Assembly (NCBI RefSeq): GCF_004117855.1
Contig: NZ_QWBW01000019.1
Coordinates: forward strand, 32,190 to 96,189
Direction: 5' to 3'
Source: Modicisalibacter coralii
Lineage (GTDB): Bacteria; Pseudomonadota; Gammaproteobacteria; Pseudomonadales; Halomonadaceae
DNA: 64,000 bases
How positions within the stretch are numbered: the stretch's first letter is position 1; every line of letters begins with the position of its first letter. The notes under the pieces were generated by a model. It worked only from the letters and a program-made list of their open reading frames with translations. It made no database searches and was not told the origin of the DNA. Below are positions 57,283 to 64,000 of this stretch, in pieces. The position numbers and the translations under genes were made by a program.

Positions 57283-58095
57283 ATGGACCCGCATCTGATC
57301 GTCACCGATCTCGACAACACCCTGCTCGATGCCGAGCACGACCTCGACGACCTGACCATCGAGACGCTCCGCGCCCTGTCCGCGCGCGGCCATCACCTGG
57401 CGCTGGCCTCGGGGCGGCATTTCCTCGACATTGCCGCCTTCCGTCGCCGGCTCGGCGTTCCCGCCTATATCCTCAGCACCAACGGCGCCCATCTCCACGC
57501 GCCGGACGATACCCTGATCGCCGAGCAGTGGGTGCCCGCCGAACTGGTACGCGAACTGGTCGCGCTGCCGCGTGAGGCCGATATCCGCCTCAACTTCTAT
57601 ACCAACGAGGAGTGGTTGATCGATGCTCCGGCGCCCGAACTGCTGGCGCTGCACGCGCATACCGGTTTCGGTTACCGGGTCGCCGACCTGGCGGCCCATG
57701 ACGGTCGCGGGGTGGGCAAGGTGCTGTGCATCGGCGACCCAGAGGCACTCGCGGCACTCGAGGCGAGCATCCCCGCTGGTCTCGGCGAGCGCCTGCACCT
57801 GACCTACTCGATGGCCGACTCGCTGGAAATCATGGCCCAGGGGGTCAACAAGGGGGCCGCCCTGGAACGGCTGCTGGCTCACCTCGACCTGCCCGCCGAA
57901 CGTTGCCTGGCCTTCGGCGACAACCTCAACGATGCCGAGATGCTGGCCGTTGCCGGGCACGGCTTCATCATGGACAACGCCAATCCCGCGCTCTTCGCAC
58001 GGGTGCCGCGGGCGACGCGCATCGACCATCATCACCCTCACGGTGTCGCGCGTCGGCTGCAGCGCTTCTTTGCGCTGGAGGCATCCCTGAGCTAG
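57283..58095 (+). CDS. HAD-superfamily phosphatase (Cof/IIB type)
   Basis: 270 aa. Motif I is TDLDNTLLD with catalytic Asp9 and Asp11; motif II is LALASGR; motif III Lys is in GVNKGAALERLL and motif IV GDNLNDAEML. The Cof-type C2 cap contains LSTNGAHL. It dephosphorylates a small phosphometabolite; the substrate is not predictable. Confidence 0.9.
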   Translation: MDPHLIVTDLDNTLLDAEHDLDDLTIETLRALSARGHHLALASGRHFLDIAAFRRRLGVPAYILSTNGAHLHAPDDTLIAEQWVPAELVRELVALPREADIRLNFYTNEEWLIDAPAPELLALHAHTGFGYRVADLAAHDGRGVGKVLCIGDPEALAALEASIPAGLGERLHLTYSMADSLEIMAQGVNKGAALERLLAHLDLPAERCLAFGDNLNDAEMLAVAGHGFIMDNANPALFARVPRATRIDHHHPHGVARRLQRFFALEASLS

Positions 58096-58132
58096 CGTTC
58101 CCGGCTGTCATGCGACGACAAGGAGTGTCGAT

Positions 58133-59206
58133 GTGAGCGATGACGACGAAGCGCGTGTCGCGGTCTTTGCCCGGCGTATCTGGACCGTGGCCGGCATTGC
58201 CGTGACGGTGCTGCTGGTTTCCGCCCTGGTGTGGTTCGGCTATCCGATTCTGCTGCTGGTCTATGCCGGACTGTTGCTGGCCCTGGCGCTGTCGGTGCCG
58301 GCCGGCTGGCTGGAGCAGCATACCTTCCTCGACCGCCGCGGGGCGCTGGTCACGGTGATGGTCTCGCTGTCTCTGCTGCTGGCCGCCTTCGTGCTCAAGT
58401 TCTCGATGAGCCTGACGCGGGAGATCAGCCAACTGGTCCAGGTCCTGCCGCAGTCGATGAGCGGTCTGGAACACTGGCTGCGGCAGAGCTGGCTGGGCGA
58501 CTACGCGGTGACCCGGATCGAGCGCGAGACCTCGTTGGCCGGGATCTTCCGCCACTGGTCGCCGCAGGTCACGACCCTGTTCTCGACCACCCTGGGCAGC
58601 CTGCTCAATGTCGCGGTGGTGGTCTTCATCGGCCTGTTCGTCGCCTTCGAACCGCGCCGCTACCGCCAGGGGCTGATGCACCTGGTGAGGCCCGCCTGGC
58701 GGGCGCGAACCGGCGCGCTGCTGGACGATGCCGCGCATCGCCTGACCTGGTGGTTGCTGGGGCGGCTGGCCTCGATGAGCGTGGTGGGCGGGCTGTCGGG
58801 GCTCGGCCTGTGGCTGCTCGATGTGCCGATGGCCTTCACCCTGGGGCTGCTGGCGGGACTGCTGTCGTTCATTCCCTATCTCGGCCCGGTGCTCTCGGCG
58901 GTGCCGGCGTCACTGGTGGCCTTCTCGCAGAGCCCGATGGCGATGCTGCACGTCGCTCTGCTCTATCTGGTCATCCAGTTCCTGGAAAGCTATCTGATCA
59001 CCCCGCTGATCCAGCGCGAGGCGGTGAGCATTCCGCCGGCGTTGCTGCTGGTCGTCCAGCTGTGGCTGGGTCTGTTCGCCGGGATGATCGGCCTGCTGAT
59101 GGCCGAGCCGCTGGTGGTGGTGGGCATGGTGGTCGTCGAGCGGCTCTACGTGGAGGGCTGGGTCGAGCGTCGGTCGGCAGCGAGTCCGACCGACGACGGC
59201 GCCTGA
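58133..59206 (+). CDS. AI-2E family transporter (PerM/YdiK-like)
   Basis: 357 aa from GTG 58133 with AAGGAG upstream. Around eight hydrophobic segments. PYLGPVLSAVPASL and LESYLITPLIQREAVSIPPALLLV are the characteristic C-terminal signature of the AI-2E/PerM family. Members include TqsA and Na+/H+-type exporters; transported substrate is unknown here. Confidence 0.88.
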   Translation: MSDDDEARVAVFARRIWTVAGIAVTVLLVSALVWFGYPILLLVYAGLLLALALSVPAGWLEQHTFLDRRGALVTVMVSLSLLLAAFVLKFSMSLTREISQLVQVLPQSMSGLEHWLRQSWLGDYAVTRIERETSLAGIFRHWSPQVTTLFSTTLGSLLNVAVVVFIGLFVAFEPRRYRQGLMHLVRPAWRARTGALLDDAAHRLTWWLLGRLASMSVVGGLSGLGLWLLDVPMAFTLGLLAGLLSFIPYLGPVLSAVPASLVAFSQSPMAMLHVALLYLVIQFLESYLITPLIQREAVSIPPALLLVVQLWLGLFAGMIGLLMAEPLVVVGMVVVERLYVEGWVERRSAASPTDDGA

Positions 59207-59212
59207 TGGCGA

Positions 59213-59653
59213 TCAGTGCACGGTGATGACGTGGCAGGGCGCGGCGTGGGACACCTTGTGCGACACGCTGCCGACCATCAGGCCACGGATGTCACTGAGC
59301 CCACGGCTGCCCATGACGATGGTATCGACGCCGAGCGACTTGGCGCGCTCCAGGATCACCCGCGCCGGATCGCCCTGATGCACCGAGCCCTCGACATCGG
59401 TGGCGCCATGCTCGGCGGCGGCCTGCTTGGCGGCCTCGAGCATCTCGTGACCCGCCCGCTCGACCTCCTCTTCGGGGGCCTCCAGGTTCACCGCGCCGAC
59501 GCCCCACACCAGCACGTTGTCGTGGGCGAGGCGCTCCGGGATGTGCAGGATATGCAGTTTCGACTGATCGTTGGCGGCCAGCTTGCAGGCGACCTCGAGG
59601 GCGAGCTTCGCCTGTTCGGAACCGTCGACGGGGACCATGATCGTCTTGAACAT
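59213..59653 (-). CDS. Universal stress protein UspA family
   Basis: 146 aa starting MFKTIMVPVDGSEQAKLALE, with an AAGGAGA ribosome binding site. An ATP-binding G-2x-G-9x-G(S/T)-type loop is in VMGSRGLSDIRGLMVGSVSHKV. Single-domain Usp, cytoplasmic; typical of nucleotide-binding stress proteins. Converges with the AI-2E gene seven bases away. Confidence 0.92.
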   Translation of the reverse strand: MFKTIMVPVDGSEQAKLALEVACKLAANDQSKLHILHIPERLAHDNVLVWGVGAVNLEAPEEEVERAGHEMLEAAKQAAAEHGATDVEGSVHQGDPARVILERAKSLGVDTIVMGSRGLSDIRGLMVGSVSHKVSHAAPCHVITVH

Positions 59654-59738
59654 ACCGTTCTCCTTGGGCCTTGATTGTTGGTAAAGGGGCCTGGTGCCTT
59701 CAGCGTAGCGCCACCCCGGCGCCGTGTCGTGACTCGGA

Positions 59739-60785
59739 TCAAGTCTGTCGGCTTTCGTCCCTGCGGGGGGCATCGGCCTTCTCGAGCCGACGCAGGCGCC
59801 GCCAGAGTTCGCCGCGCAGATCGGCGACGCGCGGCGCCTCGCCCTCGAGAAAGGGCAGCGGGCGTGTCAGGCGCAGGGCGCGCAGGCCCAGGCGTGCCGA
59901 CAGCAGGCCCACGCCGAGTCCCTGGCCGGCACGGGTCGAGAGCTTGCCGGCGAGGTTCATCGAGAACAGCTCCATGCTCGCCTCGCTGGCGATCTCGCTG
60001 GCGCCGGCGAAGGCCAGGTTGGCGAGTACCTGACGAAACAGCCTGAGCCGGCTGGCGTAGCCCAGCTCCAGGCCGTAGAGCGCGGCGATGCGCTCGAGCA
60101 TCGCCAGGTTGCGCCAGGCGACCAGCATCATGTCGACCAGGGTCAGCGGGCTGACGGCGACCATGACCGCGGTATCCCCGGCCATCCGCGAGATCAGCCG
60201 GCGTGCCTCGCGGTCGCGCGGCGTCAGCAGATGGTGGGCGAGCAGGTCGCGGGTCTCGGCGCCATCGTGATGCGCCTGCTGGGCGGCGAGAAAGGCCTGC
60301 CAGTGCGGATCGTCGCGATCGAGCCGCATCTGCTCGCGCAGCGCCTCGGCGAGGCGCCGGGCCTCGCCGGCATCGGTTCCGGCCAGGGCGTCGAGGCGCT
60401 GGCGCAGGTCGGTGTGGCGACGCAGCCGGCGCAGTCGCCACAGCTCGCGCAGCAGGGCCGAGCCGCCCAGGCCCAGCGCCAGCAGGGCCAGCGCGCTCCA
60501 GGCGCCGCTCATGAGGTCGCCGCCCAGGGTGGCGTGGTACAGCGTCTGACCGGCCTCCACGGCGCCCAGGGCGAGACTGCCGCCGAGCAGCGTGAGCAGC
60601 CCCCAGCGCCGCTTGCGGGGGCGGGTCAGGCCGGCGTCGAGTGCCGCCGTGGTGTCGGGATCCTCGCCGTCGTCGCGCTGGCGACTCGTCGTGGTGACCG
60701 GATAGTGCTCGGCGGGGTGCGGATCGGGGGCGCTGGCCTGCGGCTCGTCGAGGGTGAAGCGCTGGTGGGGGCGCGGATCGTTCAT
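59739..60785 (-). CDS. ycjF: YcjF-like membrane protein (DUF697/TIGR01620)
   Basis: 348 aa. Cytoplasmic N-terminus rich in charged residues, two TM segments at about 60-112, then a DUF697-like C-terminal region (SPLTLVDMMLVAWRNLAML, SEASMELFSMNLAGKLSTRAGQGLGVG). It overlaps ycjX by 4 bases (ATGA). YcjX-YcjF pairs are part of a phage-shock/stress-associated gene group; function is not established. Confidence 0.86.
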   Translation of the reverse strand: MNDPRPHQRFTLDEPQASAPDPHPAEHYPVTTTSRQRDDGEDPDTTAALDAGLTRPRKRRWGLLTLLGGSLALGAVEAGQTLYHATLGGDLMSGAWSALALLALGLGGSALLRELWRLRRLRRHTDLRQRLDALAGTDAGEARRLAEALREQMRLDRDDPHWQAFLAAQQAHHDGAETRDLLAHHLLTPRDREARRLISRMAGDTAVMVAVSPLTLVDMMLVAWRNLAMLERIAALYGLELGYASRLRLFRQVLANLAFAGASEIASEASMELFSMNLAGKLSTRAGQGLGVGLLSARLGLRALRLTRPLPFLEGEAPRVADLRGELWRRLRRLEKADAPRRDESRQT

Positions 60786-62188
60786 GTCAGCTTGTCTCCG
60801 ATCAGCCAGTCGAGCGCGGCGTCCATGCGGATGTGCGGCAGCCCCTCGCCGCGCGTCTCCCGCGACAGCGGTCGGAACGCCTCGAAGGTGAAGCCCTGCC
60901 GGGCCCAGAAGTCATGGTCGGGGAGCTGCGCGGGGACCTCGCCGGGAAACAGCAGCGTCTCCTCGCCGGCCAGGGTGGTGCCGCGCAGCGCCGGCGTGCG
61001 CCGCCCGTCGCGTTCGACATCGTGCACCCGGGTGGCGCGGATCGACGCCAGGGACAGCGCCTTGACCGGCACGTCGGCGAAACGCAGATCCTGGATCGGC
61101 TCGGCGAGCAGCGCCTCGAGCAGGGCGATGAGGTTGGCGTGCTGTTCGGGCGTGACGTGATCGGCCTTGGTGGCGGCGATCGCCAGGCGATCGATGCGCG
61201 GGGCGAACAGCCGCGAGAGCAGGCTGCGCTTGCCGTAGTCGAAGCTCTTCATCAGCGTGGCGAGCGCCCGGGACAGATCCTCGAAGCGCTCCGGCCCGGC
61301 GTTGAGCGCACCGAGCACGTCGACCAGCACGATCTGCCGGTCGAAGCGCCGGAAATGCTCGCGATAGAAGGGCTTGACCACATGCTGCTGATAGTGGGCG
61401 AAACGCCGCGCCAGGGTGCGGTAGACGCTCTCCTCGGGGAGCGAGGCGAGCCGCTCGCGATCGGCCTCGCCGATGCCGGGCAACGGGAAGAACTGCAGCA
61501 CCGGGGCGCCGGCCAGATCGCCGGGAAGCAGGAAGCGCCCCGGCTGCAGGTCGGCGAACCCCGCCTCGCGGGCGGCGCGCAGGCCACTGGCGTAGCGCTC
61601 GGCGATGTCGGCCAGGCGGGCCTCGTCGGCGACGGCGTCGGGGGCGAGTTCGCCGACGGCGGCGAGCCAGTCCTCGGCCAGCTCGCGCCGCGCCGGGGTC
61701 AGCGCGGCCTGCTGGCGCTCACTCCAGCTCAGGAAATCGTGCTCGAGCAGCGGCAGGTCGAGCAGCCATTCCCCGGGGTAGTCGAACAGGTCGAGGGTCA
61801 GGGTGGCACTGTCGCCGACGAACGCGCCGCGCAGCCCCTGGCGCTCGGGACGGTAGCGGATCTGCAGGCGCAGCTCGCTGATGCCGCGGGTGGGCTCCGG
61901 CCAACGCGGCGGGGTGCCGTCGAGGGCGGCGATCGCCGGGTCGTAGGGAAAGCGCGGCACGCCGAGGTCGGCCTGGGCGACGCGCCGGGCACCCAGCAGG
62001 CGGCCGTCGCGGGCGCAGGGCAGCAGGTCGAGTCGCGCTTCCAGGCCGGCGTGGCGCAACTGATGGACCAGCGAAGTGAGGAAGGCCGTCTTACCGGCGC
62101 GGGACAGACCGGTGACCGCCAGGCGCAACTGGCGGTCCCGGCCACGTTCGATGAGGTTGCTGAATTCGCGAACCAGGCTCTGGCGCAT
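60782..62188 (-). CDS. ycjX: YcjX-family GTPase-like ATP/GTP-binding protein
   Basis: 468 aa. Walker A GLSRAGKT (27-34) near the N-terminus. LFDYPGEWLLDLPLL contains the DxxG-like switch motif; NAGPERFEDLSR and IAATKADHV (TKxD type) support a G-domain of the DUF463/YcjX family. It is co-transcribed with ycjF. It may act at the membrane in envelope stress. Confidence 0.88.
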   Translation of the reverse strand: MRQSLVREFSNLIERGRDRQLRLAVTGLSRAGKTAFLTSLVHQLRHAGLEARLDLLPCARDGRLLGARRVAQADLGVPRFPYDPAIAALDGTPPRWPEPTRGISELRLQIRYRPERQGLRGAFVGDSATLTLDLFDYPGEWLLDLPLLEHDFLSWSERQQAALTPARRELAEDWLAAVGELAPDAVADEARLADIAERYASGLRAAREAGFADLQPGRFLLPGDLAGAPVLQFFPLPGIGEADRERLASLPEESVYRTLARRFAHYQQHVVKPFYREHFRRFDRQIVLVDVLGALNAGPERFEDLSRALATLMKSFDYGKRSLLSRLFAPRIDRLAIAATKADHVTPEQHANLIALLEALLAEPIQDLRFADVPVKALSLASIRATRVHDVERDGRRTPALRGTTLAGEETLLFPGEVPAQLPDHDFWARQGFTFEAFRPLSRETRGEGLPHIRMDAALDWLIGDKLT

Positions 62189-62756
62189 GCAGTGAGGATC
62201 CGCTGGAAATGTCAGCCTCTAATCTGCGGGTGATCGGCGGCGCTGACAAGTCGTTGCCACGTCAGCGCCTGTTGCCCTTGTGTCTCAAACATATCGATGG
62301 CGCTATTTGCAAGTTTCCTGGCCCGACAATGATCGAGAAGCCATCAAGTTTGGACAGGATGCGTCAATCCTTGTGAAGACATAAAAATGTATTAGCGGCG
62401 GAATATTGCGCTATTTATAGAATTGGATGGATGTGCGAGATCTCCTACGTTTTTTTGAGATTTGGATTACGTAAAAATCATGTCGCACTTGATATTAGTA
62501 AATTATTATAATGATTTTCTTGGGGGGAGGTGATCTTGGTGTGTCTGCCATGAGGTTTCTTTCTCTATATAGTGCCGTTGCACGCCATGTGGTAGCTATG
62601 CCGGCGTCACGATGATGAAAGAGAATTTATTGTTGTTGTTTTTTAGAGAATTGGTGGGTTTAAATGGTGGCAGTTTTTTAAGGATTTCGTGATTAAAATA
62701 TAGTGATTGTTCCGCTGTCGCGCGGGATGACCCTTATGCCAATCAAGGAGAATATC
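62189..62756. other. AT-rich boundary region before the toxin/immunity remnant
   Basis: 568 bases without a supported gene. From about 62380 it is clearly AT-rich (for example 62440-62530), unlike the preceding operon, marking the edge of an accessory segment. The end holds the AAGGAG ribosome binding site of the next gene. Confidence 0.55.
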
Positions 62757-63401
62757 ATGACGTATTACACGGTCGATGCCACGGTCTGGGCAACCAATGC
62801 CCTGACGGATACGACGCTATTATATGGATTTACCGGAGATAATTATGAGAAAGACCCCCAAAAGGCAGTCGAATCCATGCGGCGATCTGATCGAGGGGTT
62901 GCATCAGGTGATGATAGCTGGCCCAGGGAGATGTACTTCGTTAGTCCCTACAAAAAGTTATCAAAGCTCCCGGCTATTTTCAGCGCTGGTGGTGTATGGG
63001 TCGTGTCCCAGCGGTTCGCCGAGGTGCTACGGCGTTTCGAGCTGGGGAAAACCACACTTCATCCGGTGAGACTCTTCCAACACGACCGTACCACGCCGTT
63101 CGATGGGGAGTATTTTTGTTTGGCGTTCGGCGAAACCAAGGATACCTTCGTACCGGAGGAGTCACCTAGAATCAGGAAGGTCCCTTTTAGGAAAACAGAT
63201 ATCTGGGAGCCAAAACATACGGATAATGACTATGGCTTGGCGTTTGAAAAAACTGTTCTGCAAGGTGTTGACTTGTGGATGGATAAAAAAATGGAAGATG
63301 TATTTTTTCTCAGCGATCGCCTCTATCAAGCCCTGAACGCCGAGAAACTGGCCAAGCCGTTGGCTCCGTATCGCTGCCGCGTCGTTTCCAACCGGCACTG
63401 A
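62757..63401 (+). CDS. Imm11-family (DUF1629-like) immunity protein, putative
   Basis: 214 aa from ATG 62757, with AAGGAG upstream; a longer GTG start at 62703 is less likely. The pattern of WPREMYFVSPYKKLSKLPAIF then VVSQRFAEVLRRFELGKTTLHPV, and FFLSDRLYQALNAEKL near the end, resembles DUF1629/Imm11 proteins that neutralise polymorphic toxins. Low G+C relative to the genome supports transfer. The partner toxin seems to be the AHH fragment downstream, in an orphan cassette order. Confidence 0.55.
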   Translation: MTYYTVDATVWATNALTDTTLLYGFTGDNYEKDPQKAVESMRRSDRGVASGDDSWPREMYFVSPYKKLSKLPAIFSAGGVWVVSQRFAEVLRRFELGKTTLHPVRLFQHDRTTPFDGEYFCLAFGETKDTFVPEESPRIRKVPFRKTDIWEPKHTDNDYGLAFEKTVLQGVDLWMDKKMEDVFFLSDRLYQALNAEKLAKPLAPYRCRVVSNRH

Positions 63402-63429
63402 TCTCCACTCCCGACAAGGAACCCATGGT

Positions 63430-63603
63430 ATGGCCAGGGACACGTTTCATCTATTTCAGATTCATCACATTCTGCCGAATGAGCTTTTCAAGAATAACAA
63501 TATTTCAGAAGGGTTGAAAACCCTGTTCGGTGATTATTACCTCGCCCTTCGCGACAGCGAAGCGAACAAGATCGCGCTCTACCGTCATGCCCATCAGGCG
63601 TAA
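63430..63603 (+). pseudogene. Truncated AHH-type nuclease toxin fragment
   Basis: 57-aa frame starting MARDTFHLFQIHHILPNELF, with an AAGGA ribosome binding site. The IHHILP motif and ALRDSEANKIALYRHAH resemble the N-terminal half of AHH/HNH-superfamily toxin domains (HHIIP ... NGI.LP). The usual C-terminal part is missing; TAA follows at 63601. It looks like an orphan or degraded toxin C-terminus next to the immunity gene. Confidence 0.5.
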
Positions 63604-63756
63604 ATGGTTCGGGAATCCCTGAGAAAGGGGAGGGTTTTATGGGCTATTCAATAGCGAGCCGACCAGGGGTGGTTTCAGGGAGAGCCGGATGATCAGTGCC
63701 ATTAGTGCGCCTTTCAAAACCTTGAAAGCGGCTCTAGCCATTCCTAGATTTTGGGC
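63604..63756. other. Left-hand flank of the IS element
   Basis: 153 noncoding bases. A perfect 7-bp inverted repeat, CTTTCAA (63711-63717) / TTGAAAG (63722-63728), lies in the segment just before the transposase. The left terminal inverted repeat of the IS is probably near 63690-63715, but the right end is outside the window, so it cannot be fixed. Confidence 0.45.
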
Positions 63757-64000
63757 ATGGCTAAGAAGATCGTATCCGATGAACTCTGGTCTATCGTCGA
63801 GCCGCTACTGCCTCCGCCTCAGCCCAAGCCGCGTGGCGGCCGACCTCCCGTTTCCAATCGTGCAGCCCTGACAGGCATCCTGTTCGTCCTGCGCTCGGGT
63901 ATCCCTTGGGAGATGTTGCCTCAAGAGATGGGCTGCGGTTCCGGCGTGACCTGTTGGCGGCGCCTGCGCGACTGGCAGGAAGCGGGTGTCTGGGAACGCT
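63690..64000 (+). mobile_element. IS5-family insertion sequence, left part (truncated by window)
   Basis: Start coordinate is approximate. The transposase at 63757 identifies the family; the element continues beyond 64000. Confidence 0.6.
63757..64000 (+). CDS. IS5-family transposase, N-terminal part (DUF4096-type OrfA), partial
   Basis: At least 81 aa: MAKKIVSDELWSIVEPLLP, then PRGGRPPVSNRAALTGILFVLRSGIPWEMLP and SGVTCWRRLRDWQEAGVWER. This is the conserved N-terminal DUF4096 region of IS5-group (IS427/ISL2-like) transposases, often the first frame of a two-frame gene. It has no stop before the window ends. Confidence 0.93.
   Translation, partial: MAKKIVSDELWSIVEPLLPPPQPKPRGGRPPVSNRAALTGILFVLRSGIPWEMLPQEMGCGSGVTCWRRLRDWQEAGVWER

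Noticed and set aside
58661..58672. A third ops-like word on the minus strand (GGCGGTAGCG)
   Set aside because: It matches only the first ten bases, continues GC instead of TG, and lies inside the AI-2E gene in the wrong orientation.

Overview
The window looks like a chromosomal segment of a halophilic gammaproteobacterium, most likely of the Halomonas/Chromohalobacter type. The inference rests on the high G+C coding sequence, the sucB-lpdA-sucC-sucD order, a gammaproteobacterial RNase II, a siaABCD signalling operon, a very acidic predicted exoprotein, and heptameric TTCCGCC-type intergenic repeats. No rRNA, tRNA or CRISPR array was seen.

Layout. (1) 1-3875: the end of the 2-oxoglutarate dehydrogenase / succinyl-CoA synthetase cluster (sucB end, lpdA, sucC, sucD), closed by a strong terminator. 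(2) 3876-17933: a first exopolysaccharide operon (locus A). It has a long leader carrying a tandem repeat, a perfect inverted repeat and an exact ops element (GGCGGTAGCGTG), followed by wza-wzb-wzc, a sialyltransferase-like glycosyltransferase, a GT4 enzyme, gmd-fcl-manC (GDP-mannose to GDP-fucose), a GT2 enzyme, a DegT-type aminotransferase and a Wzy-like polymerase. (3) 17956-20345: a convergent pair made of a phage-tailspike-like beta-helix protein and a small protein with a twin-arginine motif. (4) 20346-36712: a second operon (locus B), again led by an exact ops element. It encodes a nonulosonic-acid (legionaminic-like) pathway (LegB, NeuD, NeuB, NeuC, a PtmE-like guanylyltransferase, NeuA, two SDRs, a Gfo/Idh oxidoreductase). 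These are followed by a polysaccharide deacetylase, a DUF4910 metallopeptidase-like protein, a priming sugar transferase, an ABC flippase, an O-antigen-ligase-like protein and a zinc-ribbon protein.

(5) 36734-45495, minus strand: siaABCD (phosphatase, kinase, phosphoprotein, diguanylate cyclase), a three-gene glycolipid-type unit (GT4, DUF2334 deacetylase, UPF0104 flippase-like protein), and an RTX/beta-helix/CBM2-like exoprotein. (6) 45855-48533: RNase II and an atypical SDR. (7) 48911-57121: an OFA-family oxalate/formate-type transporter, a ModE/PBP-like regulator and the NAD-dependent formate dehydrogenase fdsGBAD. (8) 57283-62188: a HAD phosphatase, an AI-2E transporter, UspA, YcjF and YcjX. 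(9) 62189-64000: an AT-rich accessory end with an Imm11-like immunity gene, a truncated AHH-nuclease toxin fragment, and the start of an IS5-family element that runs off the window.

How it works together. Loci A and B are complementary. Locus A has export, length control and a polymerase but no visible flippase or priming enzyme. Locus B has the priming enzyme and an ABC flippase. Locus A has a sialyltransferase-like enzyme and an aminotransferase. Locus B makes the likely CMP-nonulosonate but lacks a LegC-type aminotransferase. The shared ops elements suggest co-control of both operons by an RfaH/NusG-type antiterminator. The adjacent siaABCD operon suggests c-di-GMP control of aggregation alongside polysaccharide production; that link is an inference.
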